From Nemertoderma westbladi (lineage: Eukaryota; Xenacoelomorpha; Nemertodermatida; Nemertodermatidae): a stretch of 64,000 nt of DNA. The notes under the pieces are model-generated. The model made no database searches and was not told where the DNA came from. It saw only the letters and a program-made list of their open reading frames with translations. Positions 1 to 10,045 of the stretch are shown piece by piece; within the stretch, counting starts at the first letter, position 1, and every line of letters starts with the position of its first letter. The position numbers and the translations under genes are program-made. Where the stretch lies: positions 59,476-123,475 of the forward strand of contig JAUCBJ010006599.1 of NCBI GenBank assembly GCA_032718475.1, written 5' to 3'.

Positions 1-7
1 CATATTA

Positions 8-112
8 TGACGATTGTTTCCTCCATTTGCGGAAACTATAACCTCCGTTGCGGCGATTGTTTCCTATATATATGCATATTGGCAAGTATAACCTCCGTTG
101 TGGCGATTTTAT
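8..112. repeat. two-copy short tandem repeat
   Basis: Two imperfect copies of a unit of about 47 bp: each begins CGATTGTTTCCT and ends with ATAACCTCCGTTG followed by G/T-rich bases. A third copy begins at about 107 and breaks off. No coding potential is seen. Confidence 0.6.
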
Positions 113-430
113 CATCAAAATATTGGAACTGACCCAAACAGTACCCACCCACGCACATATTTATGGGTTACACTGATAAACTGAAAGTACAGTACTTTGT
201 ACCGGTACCATCCTATATCAACACATCTAGGCATGCAGAACATGAATTCAGGTTTTACTTAATTAATAAATTAATTAAGCATTTAAGTCAAATATTTTCT
301 TTCCGTTTATCTTCACAATCTTCGTAAATTGTAATTCCAGATCTTTTTGCCACACGCCGTTGTGATATGAATGAGTCCGATATAACTCCGTATTTCACCG
401 TTGGGGCTGTTGGGTCCGTTTGGGTTTTTC
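113..430. other. AT-rich spacer, nothing recognised
   Basis: This stretch has no convincing gene. It includes a GTACCGGTAC-like palindrome near 200-212 and an AT-rich palindromic run near 258-282. A minus-strand reading frame over 288-680 exists only because the downstream tandem repeat lacks stops in that frame. Confidence 0.5.
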
Positions 431-434
431 TCTT

Positions 435-690
435 TTTAGTCCTACCGCTCCTATGTAACCTGCTCCTTTCCCCCAATAGATAAAGTGATCGTTTATTGTT
501 TTGGTTAGAAAAACCCACCTCTGGAACCTGCTCTTTTGCCTTAATAGGTAAAGTTATTGATATTGTTTTGGTTAGAATAGCCCGTCTATGTAACCTGCTC
601 CGATGAGGCCTCAATTGGTAAGGTGCTCGTTTATTGTTTTGGTTAGAAGCCTGCCTCTTTAACCTGCTACTTTCCATCAATTGGTAATTG
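435..690 (+). repeat. four tandem copies of a ~68-bp unit carrying a dispersed module
   Basis: The word CCTGCTC recurs at 459, 527, 594 and 663, giving a period of about 68 bp. Units combine TTATTGTTTTGGTTAGAA with CTGTAACCTGCTCCTTTCC-like sequence. The same combination occurs once each near 8171, 11530, 41771 and 55763 (reverse strand), so this is a tandem expansion of a dispersed repeat. Function unknown. Confidence 0.75.
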
Positions 691-1120
691 TTTTTGGCTA
701 TAAAATGAGTGTTTTGCTAGTCATATGGAAATCGATTATCGACAACATACAGAAATTATTAAATATAGAGTCTTTTACTACAGGCGCATATGGAAATCTA
801 TCTCATAGTCTAGAAATCATCAAATTTTGAATGTTTTGCCACAAAGCAATGCCATGCCGCAAGTATTGTAAATTAAACCATCTGACAGTCCAGAAATCAG
901 CGGTCTGACAGTTTGAAGAAATACATAGGCAGATAGGGGAGGGGCCTACATACTGACATAAAACAGTAAAAAGTCAATAAACGGACAACAAAAGTCTGAA
1001 AGTCATGCACAATTCGTAAAAAAAGGCGGACAAAAAAGTCAAAAGAACGGAAGTAAAAAATCAATGCCTATTGAAATAATGAATAGGCCTACCGCCTACG
1101 CTACGAGTGGAGTAGGTGGT
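691..1120. other. repeat-like spacer without a gene
   Basis: A weak duplication is visible: a segment containing CATATGGAAATC occurs near 722 and again near 787, each followed by similar text (CAGAAAT or TAGAAAT). No open frame of substance and no RNA gene was recognised. Confidence 0.4.
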
Positions 1121-2144
1121 GCAGTCAGGGAGATCATCAATTTTGGGGTTACCCCAAATTTCGAATTCTGGTAATAGACTGTCGAATATTGGGGTTTTTT
1201 GTTCAAATTTGAGGTATTTTTAGGCTCATAATATCGAGTTTTGCTGCGACTTAGGGAAACTGTTGGAGCAACTTCTACTTTTAATATGTTAAAATATAAT
1301 GTAAAATAAGAACTTTTATCGATGCAATAAAATATTTCACCGATGCAAACATGCTTTTATTGGGGGCGAAAATTGAAATTTGAGGTTAAACCTCAAATTT
1401 GAGACAAAACCTCAAATTTTGCCAGTCTTTACAACATCACCAGCCTGCCAGCCAGCCAGCAGTAGGGTGTAGCAGTAGGCTTTGCTGCTTAGTGCTTATA
1501 GAGCTTGGTGAGAATAGGTGACCAGTGCAGCAGTGTAACCTGTGACATGACATGTATGCAGGGTAGGCTTAACCTAACACCACAGCAACTTACAGTCAAT
1601 AACTTTAATGATTGTTAACTCCATTAGTGATTGGTGATAAAAATGCAGAAGACTAGAGAAATTCGCTATCCTTACAGCCTTACTGTTGGTAAGAAGAAAA
1701 GTAGACCAAATCCTCACTGTCAGACTGTTGCGAGATTCAAGCTCACACAGCTGCACAGTCACAGTATCAGGAAGGCCTACTATATCTTGTAGATGTTGAA
1801 TCAATTCCAGAATTTGGAAGTTTGCATATTGGCATTCGTCGGTTCTGTTCATCATTCATATCACACATCTTCGGAAAAAAAATATGTTTTCTGGTTGTTG
1901 TTGTCCTCTCTGATAGTCCTCTGATAGTCCTCTCTGATGTCCTGGACTGATTTCTAGACAAATGTTGCCGCAAAGGTTGACGTGGTTTATACAATATATG
2001 TGGACTTGATTCTTTTGTTAGTTATTCTATACGACTGGAGAGTGGGAGACTCTAAAGTTGGAACCACTACCTACTGCAGTATACATCAATTAAAGTTCAA
2101 TTTGATAATGTCTGAATGTGCTTTAAACTTATGTAAAGATCTAA

Positions 2145-2535
2145 ACCTGATCCTCCATTACAACAATGTGCAACATCCTCGCAGACTATTTTAATATCCC
2201 AGCCAGACATCCAATGCAATCATGACCTGGCCATATATATAAAATTATGAAGCAAAGGCCATGCCCCGCCCATCTGCCCATGTCTACTCTACATGTTCCA
2301 TACACCACCTCTTCTTTATCAGGGTCATTAACATATGGAACATGATGGACCTGGAACACAGTAGAAACATCATCGTCACTAATCGCTATTCTTTTAAACA
2401 GTCTTTAGACTCTGCTTTCTTATCAAGACATCTGAAATGTTTTAGAAATCTAAGTGACTGTTTGTTTATACTATACAGCCTGATCCACCATTACAGCAAT
2501 GTGCAACATCCTCCCAGACTATTTTAATATCCCAG
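2145..2535. repeat. 58-bp direct repeat pair
   Basis: Sequence at 2145-2202 recurs at about 2478-2535 with a handful of mismatches; both copies share the words AATGTGCAACATCCTC and GACTATTTTAATATCCCAG. A shorter partial duplication (GTGACTGTTTGTTTAT) follows at about 2453 and 2542. Spacing is about 333 bp. Confidence 0.7.
2261..2527 (+). pseudogene. LINE reverse transcriptase C-terminal relic
   Basis: The translated + frame contains FFIRVINIWN followed about 20 residues later by SFKQSLD. This matches the spacing of the C-terminal tail of many CR1/L2/Jockey-type non-LTR retrotransposon proteins, where a V-x-N-x-W-N box precedes an SF-K-x-x-L-D box. No reverse transcriptase core is next to it, so at most the 3' end survives. 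Assignment is pattern recognition only. Confidence 0.4.
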
Positions 2536-2671
2536 AAATCTATGTGACTGTTTGTTTATTTACTATACATCCTTTTAAATTGACCTTATGAGGAACCAGA
2601 ATCATTTATAACTTGGGCAAAAAGTATAACTTTTTTCACTAACCTATTCTCGAGGCTTTATCTCATCTCTG

Positions 2672-3355
2672 GTCTGGAGTATACCTTGCAGTCTCTAAAG
2701 TTGCATTGCAATAGTGTGTAGGGATTAATTTTGCTCAAATTACCTGCAAACCTTTTCTACTCTGATGCGCGATGCTATTTCAACACATTCAATGAAATTT
2801 TAGAAATTCCACCAAAAATATGTTGGCACTTGTGTCAAATCAAATAGGTGACCTTCCTAATCGGCTAATCCTGAAATCAACTGCTAATCCAAAATTTAGT
2901 GCAGGAGATATCAATATTCCTAACTCTTGTTTATTGTTTTTTGGTTACTTTCAACTCACTTCTGTAATTGCTCCTTTGCTAACCCTGAAACCGGGCACTA
3001 GTGACTTCAGTTTAGGTGATTTCAGGATTAGGAGCTAGGAGGGTCCCCTATTTGACACAAGTGCCAATCTGCCAATATTTTATTTTACTTTTTTTATCGG
3101 GAGAAAAACTAAAATCAATACAATATCATGGCTGAATGGTACATTATTATGTGGCAATATTATTCAATATTATTGCTGACTTTGCAATAAGCTGTCACCG
3201 TCCCATCTCCCAACAAAAAGTTACAATATGATGGCGATGGGGTGGGGGGGGACAACTTTTTCCCTACCAGTAGGGAAAAAAAGTACGTCTACTACTTTTT
3301 CTCCCGATTTTAGGGCATATTCAAGCAAAAAGTAATAATTTAAAAATATAAGTTC
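2672..3355. repeat. dispersed repeat, copy A (interrupted by a MITE)
   Basis: This segment aligns by eye with 8890-9170. Both contain TTTTGCTCAAATTAC, then ACCAAAAATAT, and later CTTTTTCTCCCGATTTT. Copy A is longer because a MITE lies at 2823-3066 and extra sequence, including a G-run near 3240, lies further on. Runs of A and T in both orientations suggest a foldback-type origin. Confidence 0.6.
2823..3066. mobile_element. 244-bp MITE
   Basis: The ends TTGGCACTTGTGTCAAAT (2823-2840) and ATTTGACACAAGTGCCAA (3049-3066) are perfect inverted complements. The inverted similarity continues inward for about 50 bp with mismatches (AATCCTGAAATCA against TGATTTCAGGATT). The related repeat at 9021-9040 lacks this segment, giving a paralogous empty site. 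No coding capacity. Superfamily not determined. Confidence 0.75.
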
Positions 3356-3922
3356 TTTAAGCGCGGGCCACCCTACCAGTGACCATTACAGCAATAACCA
3401 TCCAGCCATCAGACCATTAGAACTAGAAACTCATATATTTAACCTCTTTGACATATTTTTCTTATTTTATTATACTTCCTATTGGCAGATTGGCTAATTT
3501 GTGGAGGCCCTATTAATGTATTGCCAGCACTGACTGACTGATACCTACCTAGACCTACCCTACCATTCATATCCTGACTTTTAAACACTTAAATAGCCCT
3601 TACTTTTAGCTAACAGTACTGTATAATAATAAGCCTTTTTAAACTAATGTAATATGTTTTAAACATTATATTTCACTGCACTCAGACACTAGGCCTACAT
3701 CAGTTCATAGTTTTTTACCTTTGCAATACAGTAACAAGCTAACAACTACAGAACTAGGCCAACTATGACCTATGTCTGTATCTGACTATGAAATTCAAAT
3801 TTGGGGTAAAACTCAAATTTAGAGAATTAACCTAACCTTGTATTAAATTTGAGGTAATTCCAAAATTGGGTCTATAATTTGAAATTTGAGGTATTCTCAA
3901 ATTTGATGATCTCCCTGACTGC

Positions 3923-4515
3923 TGGGTGGTAGGGTCTAAACGCGAGCGAAGCTAGCGGAAAGCCTAGTACAGTAGTACCGGTACCGGTACTGGAGATAGT
4001 ATCGAAGTTTGATATTCAGATATTTTATAGAGTACTGGAGTAGGTAGGCCTACGCTAGAGTTTGGAGTTCTGGAGTTTCTATCGGTACCCGGCACCCGGC
4101 CTGCCGGCTGCCCGGTACAGCGGTAGGCCTACATACCGCAGTACCGGTATGTTTTCTGATTGTTTAATGGTCATTGTCACTATTGTCAGGGTCCCAGTTT
4201 AGTGCGAAACTTTGACGTTGTCAGAAATTAGTATCGGTTTTAATTCATATTTTTTCATATTCATCATTCAGTCATTATTAGGCCTATCGCTGTATCGGTT
4301 TTCATTTTGATATTATAATCTAAGTACCGTACCTGATTAGTGATTAGGCCTATTGAGTAGGGCTACGGTACCGTAATCAATGATGCGGTGCGGTATCCAA
4401 TTGACAAGGCCTATATCTCATCTGTCAGTCTGTATATCAGTATATCGCTATATCTGTCTGTACCGGTATTGTATGAGAATAACTGTATGTAAACGTCTGA
4501 TTTAGTAATATTAAA
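3923..4515 (+). other. 5' flank of zinc-finger gene 1
   Basis: The spacer is rich in the palindrome GTACCGGTAC and its fragments (about 3968-3995, 4138-4150, 4456-4468) and in TAGGCCTA-like words. No clear TATA box or initiator could be assigned. The gene's ATG at 4516 sits in the context AATATTAAAATGTC. Confidence 0.4.
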
Positions 4516-7500
4516 ATGTCATCGAGGGTGTTCAACAACGACAATAATAAATCTACTAACGTCAACAATGACAATTATAACGTCGACGTTTCAAAAACTT
4601 TGGTGTCTATTACTGCTGACATCCAGCTGAGTGCTTCTGTAAATCCAAGCACATCCTCAACAAATCCCATAAATACTCATAAAGTTCAGGGCAAAAATAG
4701 TATTGCCATAGTTACAACCAAATTAAACAAATTACTGCAGTTTCCAGAAAAGAGTTCGACACGGGGTGACGTTAGAGATTGCACTGTTTCGGATGAGCCG
4801 GTAGCCAAGGAAAACGTTGGTTCTTTCCCGAACAGGAAGCAGCCAATAAGACGAACTGCAGTTAGTGAAACAAAACAAGCGCTATGGACACAAATCCCCC
4901 CAGAGAGGCATTTTATTCGTTACGACGCCTGCGATCAGTGTAGAAATGTCTTTAAATGCAGCGACTTGTGTATGTTTGGAAATACTTTACTCGATCGGCA
5001 GCAGTGTTTGTGCGTAAGCTGCGCAGCGTCTTCAATAAAGTTATTGAATAGGAAGACAACTTACAGCGTGGCTGAAAGGGAGGAGTTGGATTCTACTAGA
5101 TTCTCTTGTAGAGAATGCGAAGTTGTTTGTCACTCACAGTTCTCCATCAGGGAACACTTTATATCCTCGCATAAACCTATATTTATTCAACGCAATAACA
5201 TATGCGAGCTCTGCAATATATCATTTAAGAAACTGAGCAATTTTCGTTTCCACGTTAGTAAGTTCCACTGCCCTGGAATGGTTACCAGTATGTGTGGTAA
5301 AGGCGAACCTCCTGTTAACTTACAGCCTTATTTTAAGCTTGTAAATTGCCACGACTGCCATTCGATAACGGAAGTTTCCAAAATGTCTCCTTATCTATTT
5401 CAAGGCAACCATATTGTTCTTCTATGTCGGTTCTGCCAAGAAATCGCCAAAACTAGGAAAGTTTACGTTAAAACGGATGATTTCCCGAAAGTTAAGGACA
5501 TTGACTTGAAGTATCAATGTTCCGTCTGCATGAAACTTTATCAATCCCGACTGAAAGCTAAACAACATTTTGAAATCGAGCACGTAAACATTCATAAATT
5601 TTTTTGTTCGGTTTGTTACATCACGTTTTACAGTCGTGCTGATATGGAGAGGCACAGGGCGACTTCAAAACGTCACTTGCGTTTGGAGGCGATCAAAATA
5701 TTGGGGAGGGCTCCTCCTCCCAAAGAAGGAGTGGGTAGGGCACCCCTTCACAAAGGAGGAGTTGGGAGAGTGCCTCTTCACAAAGGAGTTGGGAGGGTGC
5801 CTCTTCACAAAGGAGTTGGGAGGGTGCCTCTTCACAAAGGAGAAGTGGGGAGTGTTCCTCTTCACAAAGGAGGGGTGGGGCGTGTTCCGCTTCACAAAGG
5901 CGGAGTTGGGAGTGTTCCTATTCACAAAGGAGTACTAGGGAGTGTTCCTCTTCACAAAGGAGGAGTTGGGAGGATACCTCTTCACAAAGGAGGAGTTGGG
6001 AGGGTTCCTATTCACAAAGGAGGACTAGGAAGTGTTCCTCTTCACAAAGATGGACAGGGGAGTGTTCCTCTTCACAAAGGAGGCGAGGGGAGTGTTAATA
6101 TTCACAAAGGAGTGGGAAGTGTTAGTCAATTCAAAGGAGGAGTCAGCTATGTTTCCCATAATGAAGGAGAGAAAAGTGTTTCACATGAAAAAGAAACACT
6201 TAATATATTCAGTTACGAGGAACACTTACCTCTCTCCATGCTGAAACAACCATCTGTTGTTCTCCACGATATTGGCATCGGTTTGCCCGAATTTAAAACC
6301 CTAAACACTGTTCCGGAAATGAGTGTGAGTAAACAGGAAGTGAGCATGAGTGAACCGGAAGTGGGTGTGATTGAACCGGTAGTTATTGTTATTAAACCGG
6401 ACGTGTGTACACCTGAGGTCAGCGCATCCCCTACAAAACAAAAACGTAAATACACAAAAAGCGGCAATGGATACCATCTCAGGCGCAAATATACCAAAGT
6501 AGCAAATGCAGTAGTTGCTAAGCGCAAATATACAAAAAGAGTAATTTCAGTTGTTGCGAAACGCAAATATACAAAAAAAGTAATTTCAGTTGTTGCGAAG
6601 CGCAAATATACAAAAAGAGCAAATGCTGTTGACCTTAAACCAAAGCGTAAATATACAAGAAAAGTTGTAGTAGCGGATGAAAAATTACTTAACAAAAAAC
6701 ATTTGATCTACATCAAATGCTTCTCATGTAGCGAGTGCGAAAAGGAGACGAATTACAACCAGTTGGCTTGTTATGTAGTTGGCGATAAATCTCAGGTTTA
6801 CCTGTGTAAGATCTGCTCAGACACCGTTGGCAATCGCGATGGATATGTCCATCGCCCATTCCGTAGGAAAAGCGACGCCGGCCTCACGAAAATATATAAA
6901 TGTCGGGTTTGTTTGAAGCCGTACTCAACAAGATCCCACGCGTCACGACACCACATCAGCGAACACACATCCCTCACGCAGCACTACTGCGAATACTGCG
7001 GTCGAACGCTCTTTGGTATTAATGAACTTAATAGACACAATAACTCGAAGAAACATAAAACCATCATGGAAACGCAATCTGTAAAGAACGTTAGCTTTAA
7101 TGCTTCCTCCTCTTCCTATTCTTCCATGAAACCTCAACATTTATCGGCATTTGACCCGATGATAAAAACTGGAAAAGACACATCTCCAATGCAACCGATT
7201 GACTCTTCTAGGCAATACAAAACCACCGAGACTGCGACAACTAGGTGCAACCCAGCGGTTTATTCTCGTCGTAAAACCCGCGACCGAGGGACTTCTACCC
7301 CCAATGTAAATAAACACAACAGAGGAACCTCCCCTATCAAACCACTAGATCGCGTTGATAGATCAACTTCCCCTATTATGTTCGAGCAGGTTAATACTTT
7401 ATCAGTTAAACCGAATTTATCAGTTAACATCCTTTCACCAGTTAACTCTGTTTCACCAGTTAAGACCTTTTCACCAGTTAACTCAGTTTCTCCAGATAAC

Positions 7501-7773
7501 CCCGATCTACCCAAGGTCATTCACCCCTGTACTTTCTGTTCCAAACTATTTTCTTCTAGAGACTATCTACAACGCCATATCAGTCGCCAACATAATGACG
7601 TTGGCGACCCTCGAACTAATGGACCAATAGCGAACAGCATTGGGAAGGCGACACACTTCTCTCAGTTACTTAAAAGTATGGTTTCCCCGTACCGCTGCCA
7701 TTCCTGTGTGCAGAGCGCTAACCCCAGCTGTGAGCTATGTTCCAGCGTAAACAAACATTTTGGCCTTCTATAA
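4516..7773 (+). CDS. poly-C2H2 zinc-finger protein 1 (1085 aa)
   Basis: A long uninterrupted frame encodes a probable nuclear nucleic-acid-binding protein. Modules in order: a Cys-only module (C139/C142 with C166/C169); C2H2 fingers at 198-219 and 230-251; a second Cys-only module (C278/C281, C304/C307); fingers at 335-356 and 364-387; about 14 repeats of a 9-10 residue unit (GVGRVPLHKG type, about 397-535); six KRKYTK-like basic repeats (642-715); a third Cys module (735-767); fingers at 796-817 and 825-847; a Ser/Thr-Pro-rich stretch; a finger at 1005-1026; and a Cys-rich tail. The first in-frame Met is used; upstream exons are not excluded. The protein at 47828-50260 has the same early module order, so they are paralogues. 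No specific orthologue is recognised and the target is unknown. Confidence 0.9.
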   Translation: MSSRVFNNDNNKSTNVNNDNYNVDVSKTLVSITADIQLSASVNPSTSSTNPINTHKVQGKNSIAIVTTKLNKLLQFPEKSSTRGDVRDCTVSDEPVAKENVGSFPNRKQPIRRTAVSETKQALWTQIPPERHFIRYDACDQCRNVFKCSDLCMFGNTLLDRQQCLCVSCAASSIKLLNRKTTYSVAEREELDSTRFSCRECEVVCHSQFSIREHFISSHKPIFIQRNNICELCNISFKKLSNFRFHVSKFHCPGMVTSMCGKGEPPVNLQPYFKLVNCHDCHSITEVSKMSPYLFQGNHIVLLCRFCQEIAKTRKVYVKTDDFPKVKDIDLKYQCSVCMKLYQSRLKAKQHFEIEHVNIHKFFCSVCYITFYSRADMERHRATSKRHLRLEAIKILGRAPPPKEGVGRAPLHKGGVGRVPLHKGVGRVPLHKGVGRVPLHKGEVGSVPLHKGGVGRVPLHKGGVGSVPIHKGVLGSVPLHKGGVGRIPLHKGGVGRVPIHKGGLGSVPLHKDGQGSVPLHKGGEGSVNIHKGVGSVSQFKGGVSYVSHNEGEKSVSHEKETLNIFSYEEHLPLSMLKQPSVVLHDIGIGLPEFKTLNTVPEMSVSKQEVSMSEPEVGVIEPVVIVIKPDVCTPEVSASPTKQKRKYTKSGNGYHLRRKYTKVANAVVAKRKYTKRVISVVAKRKYTKKVISVVAKRKYTKRANAVDLKPKRKYTRKVVVADEKLLNKKHLIYIKCFSCSECEKETNYNQLACYVVGDKSQVYLCKICSDTVGNRDGYVHRPFRRKSDAGLTKIYKCRVCLKPYSTRSHASRHHISEHTSLTQHYCEYCGRTLFGINELNRHNNSKKHKTIMETQSVKNVSFNASSSSYSSMKPQHLSAFDPMIKTGKDTSPMQPIDSSRQYKTTETATTRCNPAVYSRRKTRDRGTSTPNVNKHNRGTSPIKPLDRVDRSTSPIMFEQVNTLSVKPNLSVNILSPVNSVSPVKTFSPVNSVSPDNPDLPKVIHPCTFCSKLFSSRDYLQRHISRQHNDVGDPRTNGPIANSIGKATHFSQLLKSMVSPYRCHSCVQSANPSCELCSSVNKHFGLL
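5698..6125 (+). repeat. coding minisatellite (27/30-bp units)
   Basis: Units of 27 or 30 bp containing CTTCACAAAGGAG encode the 9-10 residue repeats of zinc-finger protein 1. All indels are multiples of three, so the frame is kept. Units differ by point changes and become degenerate towards 6120. The paralogue at 47828-50260 has no such array. Confidence 0.9.
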
Positions 7774-8170
7774 TTTAGCTAATTAGTTTTATGTCAGTTT
7801 GTGAGTAACACCCTTGGTAGTTTATTACCAGTATAAATGATATTGACTGTGGAGTTTGAGTTGGGAATTAATTTATGATTAATTGAATCTGTCTTCCTTT
7901 GAATTTATCTTTTTGTAAAAATAACTTACAGTAGCTTATGAATTATTTGATATATAGTGGTGTTAATTGCTGTATATTTCAATAGTAGTAATTTCAGGCT
8001 TAAGTTGGCTTTAATCGAGTTGGTCGAGCCTTCATTTATGCAATTAGGCAATTTGAATTAGTAGATAGAGGGGGGCTCTCGATGCATTTATTTTCATCTC
8101 TCTCCAATCGAAAATCGACGCAAAGAACAGCTGAATACTCCAAAATATGTATCCTGTTCTATTGACTTTC
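7774..8170. other. 3' flank of zinc-finger gene 1
   Basis: AT-rich sequence after the stop codon. I see no AATAAA within the first few hundred bases; the nearest clear one is near 8386. No other gene is apparent. Confidence 0.4.
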
Positions 8171-8228
8171 GCTTATTGTTTTTGTTAGAATAACATGTCA
8201 CTATAACCTGCTCATTTCCCGTAATTGA
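8171..8228 (+). repeat. dispersed ~50-bp module, copy 2
   Basis: This single copy reads as TTATTGTTTTTGTTAGAA followed by CTATAACCTGCTCATTTCC, matching the tandem units at 435-690 with few changes. Confidence 0.75.
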
Positions 8229-8490
8229 TCATTTGTCATTGAGGCGAGCTATTATTTCGCCGAGACGGGATTTGCATCAAGTTCCCCCCTTCTATCTCGA
8301 AGTCAGAAGCTTATTATTCTTATTTCCTATTATACGTGGCCGCAAGCACAAATTGTTAACATTACAATTTTAGTATACCGAAAACTAAATAAACAATTAA
8401 TTATTATCAACAACAAAAAATCTCCATTTAGATCGGAAAATTGCAGTTCCGTTGCAGTTCCGTTGCAGTAATACGTAACAATAAATATTT

Positions 8491-8621
8491 ATTACATGGA
8501 AAAAAAAAGTAGAACTTTTTTCACTATTCTCGATGCATTTTATTTACCGAGCGTCAGCGAGGTTAATAAAGGGTCGAGAGAATATTGAAAAAAAACGATC
8601 TACGTTTTTTTCCCATGTAAT
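8491..8621. mobile_element. ~131-bp MITE with ATTACATGG ends
   Basis: The arm starting ATTACATGGAAAAAAA at 8491 is inverted at the end near 8621 (CCCATGTAAT), and the complementarity continues inward through a TATTCTC/GAGAATA block. The loop holds ACCGAGCGTCAGCGAGGT (8546-8563), a motif also found at 46376 and 50515. No coding capacity. Confidence 0.6.
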
Positions 8622-9834
8622 ACGTAATTTTATTCTTAAATTGGTACTTTTGTTGTTGCTTAATTATTTAATAAAACGTACAGCGACATAGTGAAACTCT
8701 GTTACAAAATAAATTGAACTGTAGTATTTTTCTTTACTTGCTTCCATAGTTACTGAATTCAAATTACGGTACTCTTCAACTTTTAATGCTGCCTTACTCA
8801 ATGTTAAATAATTTAGTGTTCGTGAATATTTATTTCGTAACTAAAGAGCCGCTTAACAACATAAACAAATATTGGATATTGAATTTCGTTTTGGAGTTCG
8901 TCTTACAAACACTAAAGTTGCAATAACTTTTGAGTGTCTGCATAGATTTTGCTCAAATTACGTGCAATCCTTTCTACGTCAATGCTCTCTCAACACAAGT
9001 AATAAAATTTAAGAAATTCAACCAAAAATATTTTAATTTACTTTTTTGCCAGGAAAAAAAGTAAATTCAATGCAATCCTATGAGATACTTTTTTTCCCTA
9101 GGGAAAAAGTTAAACTTTTTCTCCCGATTTTGGGGTTTATTCGAGTGAAAAAGTAACAATTTAAGAATAAAAACAATTAGATACCAATTATCTTATTAAT
9201 ACAGCATAATATAACTGATTGACCCTCGGGTTTTAATGTTCGTAACTGTGCGGATTATAAATAATTTATTAGTTTCCGATATCAGTATATATATTTTATT
9301 TGAAACTGCCAAAATAAAGGTTATTTCATCTTCTTAACAACATTCGATTATTATTGCTAAGTGTGACTGTTTATAGCTTTACCTTTTTTAGTATAAAAAA
9401 TGCAAAAACCTTTTTTTAGTCGATTTTTGTGCAGAATTTAATGGCGATTCCGAATATGTAAGTTATAACTTCTCAACCCCATATCACATTCCCAACCCCG
9501 TATCACCCCCATTAGATGCCCCCTACCAAATCTCTTAACATTTCAAGTACTTGGTCACGATCCTTAGCATTTTGTGTCAATTTAACAAATTTGCCAATAA
9601 AATTGGGGGGAAATTTAAATTTCAAAAAATATTGGTTAAGAAATATCTAAGACACCTTGGCATTGTGTATTTAGCGTATAAAAGGCTACAATAAATCAGT
9701 AAGCCTGGAAAAATGGAAACTGTCTCCTAAAGGTAAAGGCGGCCAGCCTTAAAGTGATGATTAGATTATGTTTAACTATAATTTGGTGAAAGTCACCTTT
9801 TCTTTCAACAAAATTTTTTATTCGAATTACTTTC
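8622..9834. other. AT-rich repeat-containing spacer
   Basis: Positions 8890-9170 are copy B of the repeat at 2672-3355, here without the inserted MITE; the empty site is near 9021-9040. The remainder is AT-rich and no gene, RNA gene or further element is recognised. Confidence 0.5.
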
Positions 9835-9837
9835 TAA

Positions 9838-10045
9838 AGGCCATGATATACCACAGGAGCGGCGAGCAGTAGCGGCCGCGGCAAGCGGCAGAAATAGAAC
9901 ACATTATTTTCTATGGGTGATGATACACCACAAATGGCTGCTGCCGCTCCTATATTGCATCATACTAAAAGTCGCCGCTCACATCGGCCGCTCGCAGCGG
10001 CCGCCCGCCGCTGCCGCTCGCCGCTCCTGTGGTGTATCATGGCCT
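9838..10045. mobile_element. 208-bp PIF/Harbinger-like MITE
   Basis: The ends are near-perfect inverted repeats of more than 30 bp. The left arm begins AGGCCATGATATACCACAGG; the right arm's complement differs by one base over that stretch. TAA at 9835-9837 and 10046-10048 fits the 3-bp target-site duplication of PIF/Harbinger elements, and ends starting near GGCC also suit them. The body is GC-rich (repeated GCGGC words) against an AT-rich background. No transposase is present, so it is non-autonomous. The superfamily call is inference. Confidence 0.7.

Larger units (their letters stand above)
1121..3922. mobile_element. 2.8-kb TIR-bounded DNA element, non-autonomous
   Basis: The 20-bp end GCAGTCAGGGAGATCATCAA at 1121-1140 is perfectly inverted at 3903-3922. 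The flanks TAGGTGGT (1113-1120) and TGGGTGGT (3923-3930) match at 7 of 8 positions, which suits an 8-bp target-site duplication of the hAT type, although hAT ends usually start with CAG. Copies of a CAAATTTGAGGT-like word, in both orientations, crowd the two ends (about 1190-1430 and 3785-3905), resembling subterminal transposase-binding repeats. No transposase is present. It contains a LINE fragment and a nested MITE, so it is old or composite. Class assignment is inference. Confidence 0.65.

Noticed and set aside
288-680. 130-residue minus-strand frame
   Set aside because: It lies over the four-unit tandem repeat and its peptide simply repeats with the DNA unit.
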